Source: Actinidia chinensis (lineage: Eukaryota > Streptophyta > Magnoliopsida > Ericales > Actinidiaceae). From it: 34,684 nt of DNA. Shown in pieces: positions 1 through 10,211 of the stretch (the stretch's first letter is position 1; every line of letters begins with the position of its first letter). Below the pieces are notes generated by a model that was given only the letters and a program-made list of their open reading frames with translations, made no database searches and had not been told where the DNA came from. The DNA lies in contig CM018904.1 in the NCBI GenBank assembly GCA_009663005.1, positions 10,757,525-10,792,208 of the forward strand, written 5' to 3'. Position numbers and translations under genes: made by a program.

Positions 1-480
1 GGGTTGAGAACACATCTGGTGTAAAAGGGCCATGGATGTGGGTAGGGGAAAGCAGGTCGCCCACCGCCTGAGCAGAAAAGGCGAAGATCAATACGGAGGT
101 CTGGAGCTCCCGCGAGGCACGCCCGTTTTGCTTCAGGGAAGCGGGTAGTTCGGTTCCAACGAAACTCTTGGCGAAGCCTTGGGCCCGCAGCTTCAGTGAT
201 GGCCAGCGCGGCCACAGCAGAAAAAAAATTCTATGACGGGGTGAGGGTGAGGTGAACGCCCGGCGGAACAAGGAGAAGGTGGATCGGTCACTTCGAGTCA
301 GGTGGTGACCAAGTTTCTCCATGATGCTCGGCCAGGTATTTCGTCTTTCCCTAATGGTGGGTTCCTCCCCATTTTTCATATTCAGCGGGTAGGTATCTTC
401 TGATTCTGTTGGTAGTAGGGGTTATATTAGGGTATCTCTCGCGGTACGCAGCAGGGATTTCGCCGAGTGCACCCTCAATA
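1..480. other. GC-rich retroelement-like DNA, no readable gene
   Basis: Composition and the frequent GGCGA and GCGAAG words match the neighbouring element. No open frame or conserved motif could be assigned. It is probably the decayed middle of the second antisense-type ORF copy. Confidence 0.35.
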
Positions 481-950
481 AAGGCTGTCGTTGAATCTGC
501 TGAGATGGAGGAAATGGTTCGAGCCGCAAAATCGGGCCATTGAAATTAGAGGGCGCCTCCCGAGGAGAAGGCGAGAGGGGAAGAAGCTCACCGAGGAGCT
601 GATGCTAGAGACAAGGTCATTGCGAAGTTAAGAGACGAGGTCTAGAGTGGAAAAGAGCCAGTCTGTATCGCAAGGCAGAGTATCGCCGCGTTCAAAGAGT
701 CGGACGATTGTTAGGAAGCGTGTGAGGGGATCGGCATCCTCTTATTTTGGCGATGACTCCGACTTCTGCAAGAGGCAGCATCGAGCACCAATATCCTGAC
801 CTCGGCGTCGACTGCGAGTAACGTCGAGATGGACCACGAAACTCCTCTCCAAAGAGGAGGGCGAAGACGAGAAGAGAAGCGAGCGGCCGAAGAGGGCAGC
901 CGGGGTTGATGAGGGGGTGGGTGGTGAGGTGTTTATTTAAGGATTCCCCC
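480..950 (+). pseudogene. C-terminal fragment of a second antisense-type ORF copy
   Basis: Broken plus-strand frames are rich in Glu, Arg, Lys and Ala (for example EMEEMVRAAK near 505, and DKVIAKLRDEV then YR.AEYRR.FKESDDC across 610-710), followed by an acidic and basic tail that ends near 940. This looks like the coiled-coil tail of the Transposase_28-type protein whose head lies at 2067-2460. Because it lies upstream of that head on the same strand, it must belong to another copy. Assignment rests on composition and layout, not on a long unbroken match. Confidence 0.45.
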
Positions 951-1001
951 TTTTGTATTTATATTTTTTTTATTTTATGTATCCGTTGATCTTCAGTGGT
1001 A

Positions 1002-1007
1002 AATAAA
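1002..1007 (+). terminator. Possible polyadenylation signal after the ORF fragment
   Basis: AATAAA occurs within GGTAAATAAAAGC shortly after the end of the coiled-coil fragment and after a T-rich stretch, the arrangement expected of a plant 3' untranslated region on the plus strand. Confidence 0.35.
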
Positions 1008-1019
1008 AGCTGATTCTTT

Positions 1020-1700
1020 TCCAACTCTTGTCGTTTTGCTTTATATTACCTCGGCATGCATCCGTTCATCTTATTTGCAATATTTATGGGGGAAAGTGGC
1101 GGTCAAAACTCCGCGCCCTAACCGATTAAAGCCTCCGGGGCGACGAGCGGTATTACGGTGAGACCGTCGACTGGCTATGAAGATTTTTGTAATGAAGGGC
1201 GCTCGTATTAATGGCAACGTCGGGTCGTTGGTATCCGTGGTCAAGATTCTTCGAGTCGCTAAGGAAATGGCGATCTAGGGCCCTTCAGGCGAGTCGTCAA
1301 GTTTTGGCGAACATGTTTGTTTGCTGTAATAGGCAAAACTCTTGGGCGAGACAATTAAGTGCTTTAGGCGATTAAGGCCGACGTTTGCGAGCTTGACGGT
1401 TAAGCGTGATAGGCGACGTGGGACAAATCTAATCATAGACGGTCATAATCAAAAAGAATCAAGCTTGTTCGCCATGGACCAATGCTGCCGTGTTTGTGCA
1501 ATGTGGTTCTGGCCAAATGGAGCGTCAATCACAACGGACTTGCTCCAGGACGCCAGTGGAGGGGAAATTAAATGCAGAATAATAAGTTGTGAGTAGCGGG
1601 AAGGAAGGAAAATGGTTTAATTGGCGGGGAACGGCGGTTTTCTACTTTCGAAATCGGAAACGTCGCGTGATCTGGGCCGTTGGGCCCGATCGATTCAGGC
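1020..1700. other. Spacer-like DNA between the two ORF copies
   Basis: GGCGA-containing words recur here (near 1272, 1288, 1306, 1346, 1367, 1411), resembling the spacer repeat at 4376-4640. It may be the matching spacer of the left, truncated copy. The two ORFs of 84 and 141 codons in this area resemble no known protein and look like chance frames. Confidence 0.35.
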
Positions 1701-1712
1701 CCTCCCTGTATG

Positions 1713-1719
1713 TATATAA
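1713..1719 (+). promoter_or_regulatory. TATA-like box upstream of the antisense ORF
   Basis: TATATAA occurs in the stretch CCCTGTATGTATATAATG, on the same strand as the antisense ORF and a few hundred bases before its first recognisable codons near 2067. Antisense ORFs in Tat-type elements are thought to be transcribed separately from gag-pol, so a dedicated promoter is expected here. Whether this one was ever used is inference. Confidence 0.4.
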
Positions 1720-1739
1720 TGGGGGGTTTAACCTTTCAT

Positions 1740-3464
1740 GTTCGCAACATTTCCCTCGTTGTCGAAGTGCTTGCTCCGTGTCCGAACTGACCTCGCCGTC
1801 CCGTAACGGTCGACGGTCCCGTTTATGTTCTCCAAAGAACCAACCTCAGAGGCGAGAATCTGAGGGCAATCCCTGCATTCTTGGATATCCGATTCATCTT
1901 GGGGCGAAGTCCTATACCGACGAAATGAGCCCAAGTCCCTTACACCAAACCACCAAGTTCCCAAGGATGGATACTCGAGTCTTACTAAGGAGGGGAAAGT
2001 CATGTCCAGGCTAACTGGACACGCTTGGATTACTATTCATTTTCGGGGGTACAACTTGCGGATCCCCGGGGGATGGCGAGACGATCTATCAGCCCGCCAA
2101 GCGAAGTGGCGTTTTACGAAGCCGATTTTCTGGCCGGTTTGAGGCGTCCCCTTCACAGGCCATCAGGGAAATTTTGATTCACTACAAGATTTGCCCTGCA
2201 CAGTTATCCCCAATGCGTAGCGATCAAGTCATATGCTCGCTGGTGATCTGGCGCCACTGTTTAAACGTCACATGTCCTATGACGAATTCAGGTGCTTGTA
2301 CTCCCTCAGCCCCTTACTGACTCGGGATGGTACTACTTCAAGGCGGGAGGCCTTGCGAAGAATCTGCTCCCGAGATCTCAGAGCAACGTGAAGGGGTGGA
2401 AGACGAGGTTCTTTTTTGCCTTCTCGGGGGACGAATGGGAGTTCCCTTCGGGTACAACCACCAGCGACAGTACTCCGCGGGTTCAGAGCTTGGGGAACGC
2501 CAGGTTAGTTCCTATTTTTTTTTGTTGAAGCCCTTTAGGTCGTCTGACATGCGATTTTCAGGGAAAAGCTGTGTCAACAATAGCCGACTCTGGTCGAGGT
2601 TGCCGCCAAAGAAAGGACGGACAGGCGATCTTCGGGAAGAGGGAAGATAGAGCCTGGCGGCTACTTCGAAGGTTTCGAAGAGTCTGGGTTCGCGGGCATT
2701 CAGAAACATTTTGAGGTGGGTGCGCGGCGCTTTCTACCAGCGGCGTAGAGAGGATGAGGACAACTCGACCTCGGGGATTGAGGGGAGTTTACTACTCACG
2801 GCAAAGATTCGGTTGAATAACTTAGGAGTCTTAGAAGGGATAGCGGAGGTGGGATTGGGTGATTTGGTGACTTGGGTGATTAGGAGAGCCCATCCGGTAT
2901 CCCCGATATAAATAATTTAAAAACCCTCCAAGGTGGCTCGGGGGAAGGTTAAAGGGCCCGTTTACCGTCTTATCTGGGACGTCGGCTCCAGTTCGGATTC
3001 AGGGTCGGTTTCTCACTTCGAATTCCGGACTCGCCCTTCGAGCTCGATCTGATATGGGCTTCGTCTATCTGATAGTATATTCTAGAAACCAACTTGTTTT
3101 ACTATTTTCTCCTTATCTGACATATTCCATGTGCAGCGATATCGGCTCGAGCTGGGGGCCCCGCTTTGGGTTGAAAAAACCGGGGGGGGGGGTAAGGCCA
3201 GGGCAAGAAGGCTACGAAGGCGACGAGCAGCCAACCCTCTTCACAAGGAGTCTGTCATTCGGGGGGAGAAAAGCAAGCGGAAAGCGTCCCATAATCGAGA
3301 TAGGCGAGCCCGTTCTCTCGAAGGGAAAGGAAGACGCAGCGAGCCAACCCCGCCGCCTAAAGATCAAAGTCCAACGAGGGGCGATCAATGCCAGAGGGCG
3401 TGTGCTGAGGCGGGGATGTCTACCCTGGTGGCGACGAGGATCCGAAGTCTATTCGGATGTTCTG

Positions 3465-3495
<31 letters not shown>

Positions 3496-3508
3496 CTCTT
3501 TTTCCCCC

Positions 3509-3562
<54 letters not shown>

Positions 3563-4085
3563 GCTCGGAGGTTTCTCACAGGGGTGATTCCGACTTCCGA
3601 ACAAAGGAGGAGGTTGACCGATGTCCGACCGAGAATGATGGTCGCCAAATCTTCCATGCCTTGGGTCAGGTTAATTTGTGCAAATCTTGGCGTTACGTTC
3701 TTTTGCAACTACTGAGGTTGGTGGTGTTATATGCAGGTGGTGTGTCGCCTCTTCTCTGCCCTCCGACAGCCAGGAGCATTTTCACGATATAGACTTCAAT
3801 ATGGCTCGCGCAGATTCCGCCACTGAGCGGGGGACTGGTAAAAAATCAAAGCGAGCCTTAAGGCAGAGAATAAGCTGGCCGAGCTATAGCGAGGAAGGAT
3901 CAAATCCCGGCAGGGGGAAGAGGTGGACGATTGAAGGCGATCTGGCGGAAACTGACAAATAAACTTGCGTGAAGGCCAGAGCTAGCCATTGAGGACTTCA
4001 AAGGCCTCGGGAGAATTCAAGGCAGCGGTTACAGTTCTGCTGCCGAAGTACTCAGCGAGGGCTTGAGTTGAAGAGGCAACTCATC
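1740..4085 (+). pseudogene. Antisense extra ORF (aORF), Transposase_28-like
   Basis: On the plus strand, opposite to gag-pol, broken frames carry the conserved region of the plant Transposase_28 family (PF04195, 'putative gypsy type transposon'). Key pieces are GDGETIYQPAK near 2067, FYEADFLAGLR near 2115, an ILIHYKICPAQLSP stretch near 2170, and WYYFKAGGLAKNLLPRSQSN followed by VKGWKTRFFFAF and DEWEFPSG (2327-2460). A basic, low-complexity part follows (3130-3420), then a Lys/Arg/Glu-rich, probably coiled-coil part (3790-3960) and an AIEDFK...SGEFKAAV end near 4000-4040. Function of this protein family is not established. The frame changes many times. A T-rich tract at 3466-3561 interrupts it and could be an intron remnant or an insertion. 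Confidence 0.75.
3466..3561. repeat. Long poly-T tract
   Basis: Two T-runs, the longer about 40 bases, are separated only by a few C residues. The tract lies inside the antisense ORF and splits it. It could be a retroposon poly(A) tail, a pyrimidine tract of an intron, or an assembly artefact. Confidence 0.8.
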
Positions 4086-4375
4086 CACCATTCCCCAAAT
4101 CGGCGGTGAGTGACGAATATGGCGATGGGACCCAAGTTCCAAAGTTTGACAGGAAGAGGAGGCGATGAAAGAAGGAGAAGATTCCTGCTCAGCGTGTTGC
4201 TCCCCACGTATAAATTTTTTTTTTTTTTTTTTGAGATGAATTTTGTCCATTGATGAAAAATTATCCATTGAAAAATCTTTGTTGGGGGGGTATGTGTCTT
4301 TCGTTTGAGTGTTAATGGTTTTGTTTTTTGTTTTTTGCGAACATAAGTCATGGCGAAATTCAACAACTGAAATAA

Positions 4376-4640
4376 TTGGCGATTCGACAGAGGGCGCTCT
4401 TATTTGTTGGTATTGGCGAATCATTTTTCTTTAAACTGGCGATCCTCAACATTGGCGATCATCGATATAGGGAGATCATAAATAATGGCGACCATAGGAC
4501 GGGCGATCATAATACAGGCGGACATAAACAATGGCGATAGCAATCTTTCGTTAAACGATGATCTAAAAATAGGCGAATAGGAAAAAATTCCGAATATAAA
4601 CTTATTTAGGTGCAAATGGCGAATGGGTTCTCATGACTTC
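4376..4640. repeat. Degenerate short tandem repeat in the pol-antisense ORF spacer
   Basis: The core TGGCGAT or AGGCGA recurs about every 15-30 bases, with looser units of the form ATGGCGATCATAAA. Examples are near 4377, 4402, 4436, 4453, 4486, 4501, 4516, 4532, 4571 and 4615. The array sits between the integrase end and the antisense ORF end. Plant Tat-lineage elements are known to carry variable tandem repeats in this 3' untranslated zone. Unit length and copy number here are eye estimates. Confidence 0.6.
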
Positions 4641-4734
4641 ATGATAGTACTTTCAATGCTCGGCATTCAGGAAGGGATGAAAGTGCTTTCAGTCCGGTCT
4701 TCTAACCAATAAGTCCCGATCGGGAGACTTGTGA

Positions 4735-5620
4735 ACTTGCTAAGGACCTTCCCACGTTGGGCCGAGCTTCCCCTCTATATTTGGTTCTTAGTTGACAGGT
4801 TACTTCCGCAAGAGACCAGGATCGCTTTGGAAAGAATGACGGTGTTTAACTCTTTGATGTAGTACTTGGCGACTTGGCTTTGTAGGCCATTTGACGTAGC
4901 TCGGAGCTCTCTCTTTTTCTTAAGGAGGTCCGGTTTGACTCTGAGCTCGGCCATTAATTTCTCTGGCTGTCGAAATTGAAACCCTGAAGCTCGCATACTA
5001 TTTCACCGGTATAGACTTGTTCGGTTCGAACCATGGAAACGGAGTCACCCGTAGGGAATCCGGCTAGTAGTATGATAAGCCAAAGTATGCTTGGTAGTTT
5101 TCTGCCCACTCGTTTTTTGATCGTTTTAACATCGCCTCTCAAATTCAGGATGTCCGGTTGGTTGCTTCACTGTCCATTAATTGCGGAGTGACGGGCGGAG
5201 GAGAAATGAGGGAGATTGGGCGGGATCCGAGCAGAATAATCTGAACCGGTCGTTGTCGAAGCTGCCTTGCGTTGTCCGAGATGCAACATTTGGGACTCAG
5301 AATTCTGCAAACAAAGGTGTTCCATCGAAAGGCCGGGTTCTTTTCTCAGTAATCTTGAGCGAGGAGAGGCTGAGCTTCTATCTATTTAGTAAAATATCTA
5401 TGGCGTCGATTAGAACTTCTTGGAAAAGGAGCTGGCGGTGGTAGGGGACCCAGAATGTTATCCCCCATGGGGCGAATTGGCAAGGGCTGGACATTGGTAC
5501 CATCGTTATATGAGGTAGGATGGTACGGGGGCAAAACCTCTCGCATTTGTGCATTTCTTTATATAGACTGCCGCATCTCGTTATGGTCAGCAAAAAATAT
5601 TCTTGGCGAAAGTTTCTTCA
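4735..5620 (-). pseudogene. Integrase domain remnant
   Basis: Minus-strand frames carry integrase signatures in order. At 5378-5593 a zinc-binding-type MHKCERFC stretch is followed by SPCQFAPWGIT and WVPYH, the WP.A.WGIDI.GP region. At 4954-5142 come LPSILW and FPTGDS, which match the LPS.LWAYRTT...TGESPF region. At 4775-4996 QVAKYYIKE is followed near 4745 by GKLGPTWEGP, the C-terminal GKL.P.WEGPY motif. Integrase would insert the DNA copy. No chromodomain follows, which agrees with a Tat-type rather than a chromovirus element. Confidence 0.8.
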
Positions 5621-6059
5621 CCAAAGATCTTGCTCCGGTTGTTGTTGGATTCGCATATGCCTTCGTGTTTTCTCGTAGAAACATTTCGCCTCTTCTTGGT
5701 CGGAGACATCTCAAAAGTGGTCTGAAAAGGGACTCTTGTATAGCCTGCCTTGAAATGCAAAATCTTGCGGATCTTTTATATGAGGCGGCGCAGCTGAGTT
5801 TATCCCTTGGCCAAGATCCCTGTCTGGAGAGATAGGCAATATTTGTCTTCCAGCCACGTCGGATTATTTCTTCTGTTTTGGAGGATGGTTTGGTTGCGAT
5901 TCCAATGCTTGGGATGGTTTAAAAATTCCAGAGTATGCACCTGTCAGAAATAAACTCCAAACTGGGACGCAATTAGCCAAAGGATCTGACCAGCCAACTC
6001 TTGTTATTTCTCGGGGAATCTGGGAAATCTTAAAAAACTTCTTGATCTTGCGGACACAG

Positions 6060-6330
6060 TCTTCAGCCTCGCCAAATGCTATTTCATTTTGCGTCCTTGG
6101 AGAGGTGGTAATCTCCTGGACCTGGTTTTACCACCAGTTGTGAGTCACTGAAGACTTCCAAGATTGTGTGCTCCAACTTGTTGACTACTCTTAGGCCGGC
6201 GAGGAGGGCTTCGTATAGGCCCTAGTGTTGGTGCTTTGAACCCCATTCGTGCTATGGCGTACTCCATGTTCGCCTGATAGAGCTCGGTATGACGAGGCCC
6301 ACCCGCACAGCCAGCCGTGCCTGGTTTTAG
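6060..6330 (-). pseudogene. RNase H domain remnant
   Basis: On the minus strand, pieces in more than one frame spell the RNase H signatures: an N.EAEYEALLAGLR-like helix near 6190-6230 (seen as YEALLAGL when frames are followed) and LEVFSDSQLVV near 6125-6165. In Ty3 elements this domain degrades the RNA template. It lies between RT and integrase as expected. Several single-base shifts break it. Confidence 0.7.
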
Positions 6331-7039
6331 AGAAGAGCATCAAACGTTACCATACCGGGGCGAGGTCTTTTTCTGAGGGTTTCGTTAGGAAATTCCAGCT
6401 TCTTCAGAGGAGTCGAATTGGTGGGAGTGGCGTCATGGGGGAGGAATCGACAATAAAATCAGCCATGCCTGGGCTTTTATTGCTATGTCCTTGGCTTGTA
6501 TCAATGTGGAACCACTTAGTCGATGGACCCTTTTCAGGAGTCGCCCAGTGTTATGGTTCGTTGGAGAATTGCTTAGTGTGATATGTCAACACTATGTGGA
6601 ATGGCCTGGAAGTTAATGACCGAAGTTTTTGGCGGCGATCATAGAGCATGGCGGATCTTTTCCAACCTTGGGATATCTGGCCTCGGCACCAATCAAAGTT
6701 TTGCTAACTAGTATATAGGTTTTTGGATTTTATCTTCTTCTCGGACTGTACTGCGCGTATTGCGGTGGGCGCGGCAGATAAATAACGGAGATCTTCGTTT
6801 CTAAGTCAGCGGTGGGGGACCGACGAGAGTAAAGGCGGGGATCCGAGATACTCTTTCAGCTGTTTTATAGAAGCATTGTTAGATTCCTCACTCATGAAAG
6901 GTTGGCTCTTTCTCAGGTTTTTGAAAGATACGGGAGGCACTTGCCGCAGATTTGGAAACGAACTCTTTAGGGCGGCTACTCGCTCCAGTCAGTTGTGGCA
7001 CTTATCGGATATTCTGGCGATATCATTGCGATAGGGCTG

Positions 7040-7791
7040 GTATTTGACGGGTTCACCTCAATTCCCGCTTGGAACAGGATCCCAGGAAACTTTCAGAAAG
7101 ACACTCACAAAAAATGATTTAGAGGGATTCAACATCATTATGTGCCGCCGCCGCAGTAAGGTCGGAGCTTCTTCAAGGATGGGCGATGTGGTTTTGTGCG
7201 GTGGAGACATTTTAAACAGCATATCTTATGTAAACTTCCATAGTCTTCCCAATTTGTGCATTGAACATCTGTGGACCAGTCTCTGATATGTTGCCCCGGC
7301 GTTCTTATACCCGACGGCCTGACTGTGCAATATAGCCCCGTCCGATGTGATAAAGGAAGTTTTCTCAATTTAAGGAGATTCATTTGATGTGATGAGAACC
7401 CGAGAAGGATCTTAAAGCTCACGAGTATGTTGGAGGTGGCGTAGATATCAGATCGATTTTTAGGCAAAGAAAAACTGTCTTCGGGCCAAAAAGCTTGTTG
7501 AGGGTCGGTGACAAGTCTACGCAAACCTTCCACTTCCCCCCCTTTTTTGGGGCGACGACGAATTGGCGAGCTCAATCCGGGATGGTGGACTTATCGGAAC
7601 AACATTACCTTTGATGGTTTGGTTATTTCGTCTTCAATGATTTCAAGGTTTTTCAGGGGCGAACTTTTCTCGTTCTGCGGACTGGGGAGTATTCGGCTTG
7701 GTGAACAGCTTATGATGGCGGACTTTCGGGTCTCGATACCAGGGACGTAACCTTGTGACTGGCGAACACGTCTGATCTGAGTTTTTTTCAA
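7040..7791 (-). pseudogene. Reverse transcriptase domain, frameshifted
   Basis: The minus-strand frames at 7591-7791 hold the entry to RT: YVPGIE, then a KSSPLKNLEIIEDEITK-like stretch corresponding to the KRR.F..E....I.EE.. region. Frames at 7138-7575 hold DSFSLPKNRSDIYATS, then FKILLGFSSHQ, corresponding to the fingers and palm. Then come a YC.TV.P.G.R..G motif and the region where the YxDD catalytic box belongs. The box is not readable in one frame: after VYI the frame slips. The domain would copy RNA into DNA, and this copy cannot. Confidence 0.8.
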
Positions 7792-8100
7792 GAAATCTAT
7801 TTACGGGATACGCAATTCGTCGGTGAGCTCTGTTCCGATCATGGACTTGACGATGGGTAGCGGGTGAACGGAGATTGGGGACGACTTCTTCGAGAGGTTT
7901 GGGATTTTCGGTTTCTATGGGGTCTTCTAGGATAAGCTTGTTCCCCTACCTCTCAATATCCCCGTGTTATCGCTGTTGTGATTGTATTGGGCGGACTCAA
8001 CGTATAGTTCTCCAACCTTCATGGCTGTGATAATGATAAAGCATTGCCTACGCCACTTTCTGATTGCCCTTACGTTGCCTATCCAGCAAGGTGGGGAATT

Positions 8101-8484
8101 TCATCTTAGGTGGGTGGTAAGTAGATAAGAGTAGAAGTGACGCCTTGATTGCCTCCCAGCGTAGGTCGCCCTTAGGATGGCGTTATAAGGCGAGGGGTCA
8201 TCTACACAATAAATCCTTGCCATAGGGTGTCGGTGTGGTTCGGTCCCAGGGTTAGGGTTATTGGTAAGTTGATCCATCCAAGGTCGTGCGTCGGATTCTC
8301 CAAATATGATCAGGGGGGTATGGAAAGGATGCAATTTGTCCGGCCCAACTGTCATTTTCTCAAACGCTGATGAGATGAACAAGATGTCCGCCGAGCTCCC
8401 GTTGTCTATTAAGATCCTCTGACGTGAATTGGCCGATGACGGCGAGACCACCAGGGGTCGTCTGGGGTAAGTGCACGCTCTCAA
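8101..8484 (-). pseudogene. Retroviral-type aspartic protease domain
   Basis: This is the best preserved piece of pol, an open frame of 127 codons on the minus strand. It contains RILIDNGSSADILFISSAFE, where the active-site triplet reads DNG rather than the DTG or DSG of most aspartic proteases. DNGSSADILF is normal for plant Tat-type elements. Farther on is DDPSPYNAILRATYAG, matching the conserved D.PSPYN.ILGR end of the domain with loss of the Gly. The enzyme would cut the gag-pol polyprotein. The middle of the domain appears frame-shifted. Confidence 0.85.
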
Positions 8485-8711
8485 ATCGTCATGCTTGAAG
8501 GTGTGGTGGGTGTTTGGTCAGCAACGAATGGCGAGGAGAGATTGTACACTTCCCTGTTGCGCGGTCCACGGGCACTTCTGGCATGCCTTTTTCTGGATGA
8601 AGTTGAACAACACGCCCGACCCGAAACCTCCGTGGAGGTTTGATATCGCCCGCAGTTGGTTTGGTTATCACCGTACCTTCTTTAGGGGCATTGTGTGAGG
8701 TGCGAGCAGTC

Positions 8712-8835
8712 ATACTTTCCTCAGGAACCCCTATTAATGAGGGCGGCCATTTGGTCCTTCAGTTGAAAAGGAATCTTCAGATTGTGTCTGTGGGTCCGTG
8801 GAATGAATTCACAATATTTTGTCCTGTGTTCCTTT
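8712..8835 (-). pseudogene. Gag zinc-knuckle region with following linker
   Basis: On the minus strand the segment reads KYCEF, then a His-containing stretch, then FQLKDQMAALINRG. In Tat-type elements a CX2-4 zinc knuckle (YCEFH...H.TEDC) is followed by exactly this LK..IE.LI.RG helix. One or two knuckle ligands are out of frame or replaced here. It links gag to protease. Confidence 0.65.
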
Positions 8836-9379
8836 CTGGGGGTCAAGTTTTGATCCTGTCGGGGCCATGTTGACGAAACTCTTCGTGCTTAATTCGGAAG
8901 TTATTGGGCGACAGGGGCGCGTTGAGTGGCGGTTTAGAGTAAATCAGGGTCGGCTGAGGAGGAAGTGCGGAGGAGGTTTGCCTATCATTGGATCATTGGG
9001 ATCCGGTTCAGGTCTCTTGTACCTCGTTTCTTCTATATTATTCGCGCGCTCGTTACAGGTTCTTTCCTTTATGTTATCTTCTCGTCGCCTCCTCTTGGCT
9101 TCGCCAACTCCTCTGCGGCGACATACTGTCAGCTTTGCTCTGGAGTGCGGAATAAAGTTTCAGGAACGTTTTTGGAAGGGAGTCGAACAGCGGACCCAGG
9201 TCGGAAAGTTCCTTCGTCATTGCCATGATTATAACTTTGTCATTGGGATCTTCGACTTTAGAATAGCTCGGTTGAATCGTTTCACGAAATCTTTCAAGCT
9301 CAATTCTTGGATGAATGGTAAAAAGGTGAGAGGAGTTCTTTTAGGTTTCTGCAACTCATGAAATTGGCGACACGAGTCA

Positions 9380-10010
9380 CTACGATCCCAAAGAATCAAT
9401 GGTTTTTCCTGGCGAGAGTTTTTGAAACCATGACCTGGCAGGCCCTTTCAACGGCGGAGAACAGAACGCTTTGTCACATAATTTCATTACCCGAGCAACC
9501 CTGGAGCGGACATTAGGTTTTGGTACGAGCCAGGTGGGTCCAGGATCTGTGTTGCTTCTTAAAGTCGAGCTGGGCGGGGAAAGCTGAATTTCGACCGAAA
9601 CAGAGCCCTCAATCTCCTTATGTGAAAGGCGGTTCTGTTGCCTATTAGTGTGTCCACGGTAACGGGGGCATTCGTCCCGGGGGTGTGATGGCGTCGAGTC
9701 GGTGTCCAAAATCTCGGATCTTTTGTGAGGTGGTGGATTGTCTCGTGCCCAGGATGTGGTCACCCTGTGAGGCTCATCCCCATCCTCGATCTGGTTGAGT
9801 CTTACTAGATTCCAAGGAAACTTTTGTCACGTATTTTACAAAAAAGGCGAGCCGATGCTCGGGTCTCTCCTCGCCCCACTTGATCGGCACTGGTTTTATT
9901 TCGGAGAACATTTCCTGAACGATTCGAGAGGAAGTGACGAGATCGCTTGATATCGGGAAAGGTGGTGCGGCTGGAGGTGGGGGGTTGGGCAAGCAGCGAG
10001 GAGTTTGCAT
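9380..10010 (-). pseudogene. Retrotransposon gag fragment (Tat-type)
   Basis: Two open stretches on the minus strand (9774-10010 and 9380-9763) carry the gag capsid-type signature. The clearest part is MKLCDKAFCSPPLKGPARSW followed by FQKLSPG, which matches the plant Ty3 gag pattern of cysteine or alanine-rich helix, LKG.A..WF and L.PG. The fragment lies directly downstream of the primer binding site, as expected. Reading frames change several times, so no complete structural protein can be made from this copy. Confidence 0.75.
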
Positions 10011-10190
10011 TTAGGCGAACATTATCTCGTTCATATCATCGTCTGCTCAGCCAATCTGTATCTCACGGTTGTTTGTAGGCCGTAGACTGACTTGGGCTGG
10101 ATTGGCCATAGGATGGGATCTGTTTACCGGGGGGCTAATGGCACTTGGTCTGGGTAGGTTGCGGGGCTGGCAGGTGATCGAGAACTGTGT

Positions 10191-10210
10191 CCACAGGACG
10201 GCGCCCAATA
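10191..10210 (-). other. Primer binding site of the Tat-type element
   Basis: The minus strand reads TATTGGGCGCCGTCCTGTGG just inside the LTR end. It resembles the TTGGCGCCGTCTGTGG-type primer binding site common in plant Tat/Athila elements, with about two extra bases, one G and one C. It fixes the orientation of the element and the inner LTR border. Confidence 0.7.
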
Positions 10211-10211
10211 C

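Noticed and set aside
3054..3792. Overlapping frames with poly-Phe or poly-Lys stretches
   Set aside because: They only read through the T-run on both strands. The amino-acid runs are artefacts of the homopolymer. Only the basic part before it is kept, as a piece of the antisense ORF.
8819..9361. Plus-strand frame of 180 codons
   Set aside because: It is the opposite-strand shadow of the zinc-knuckle and gag region of the minus-strand element, with no domain of its own.
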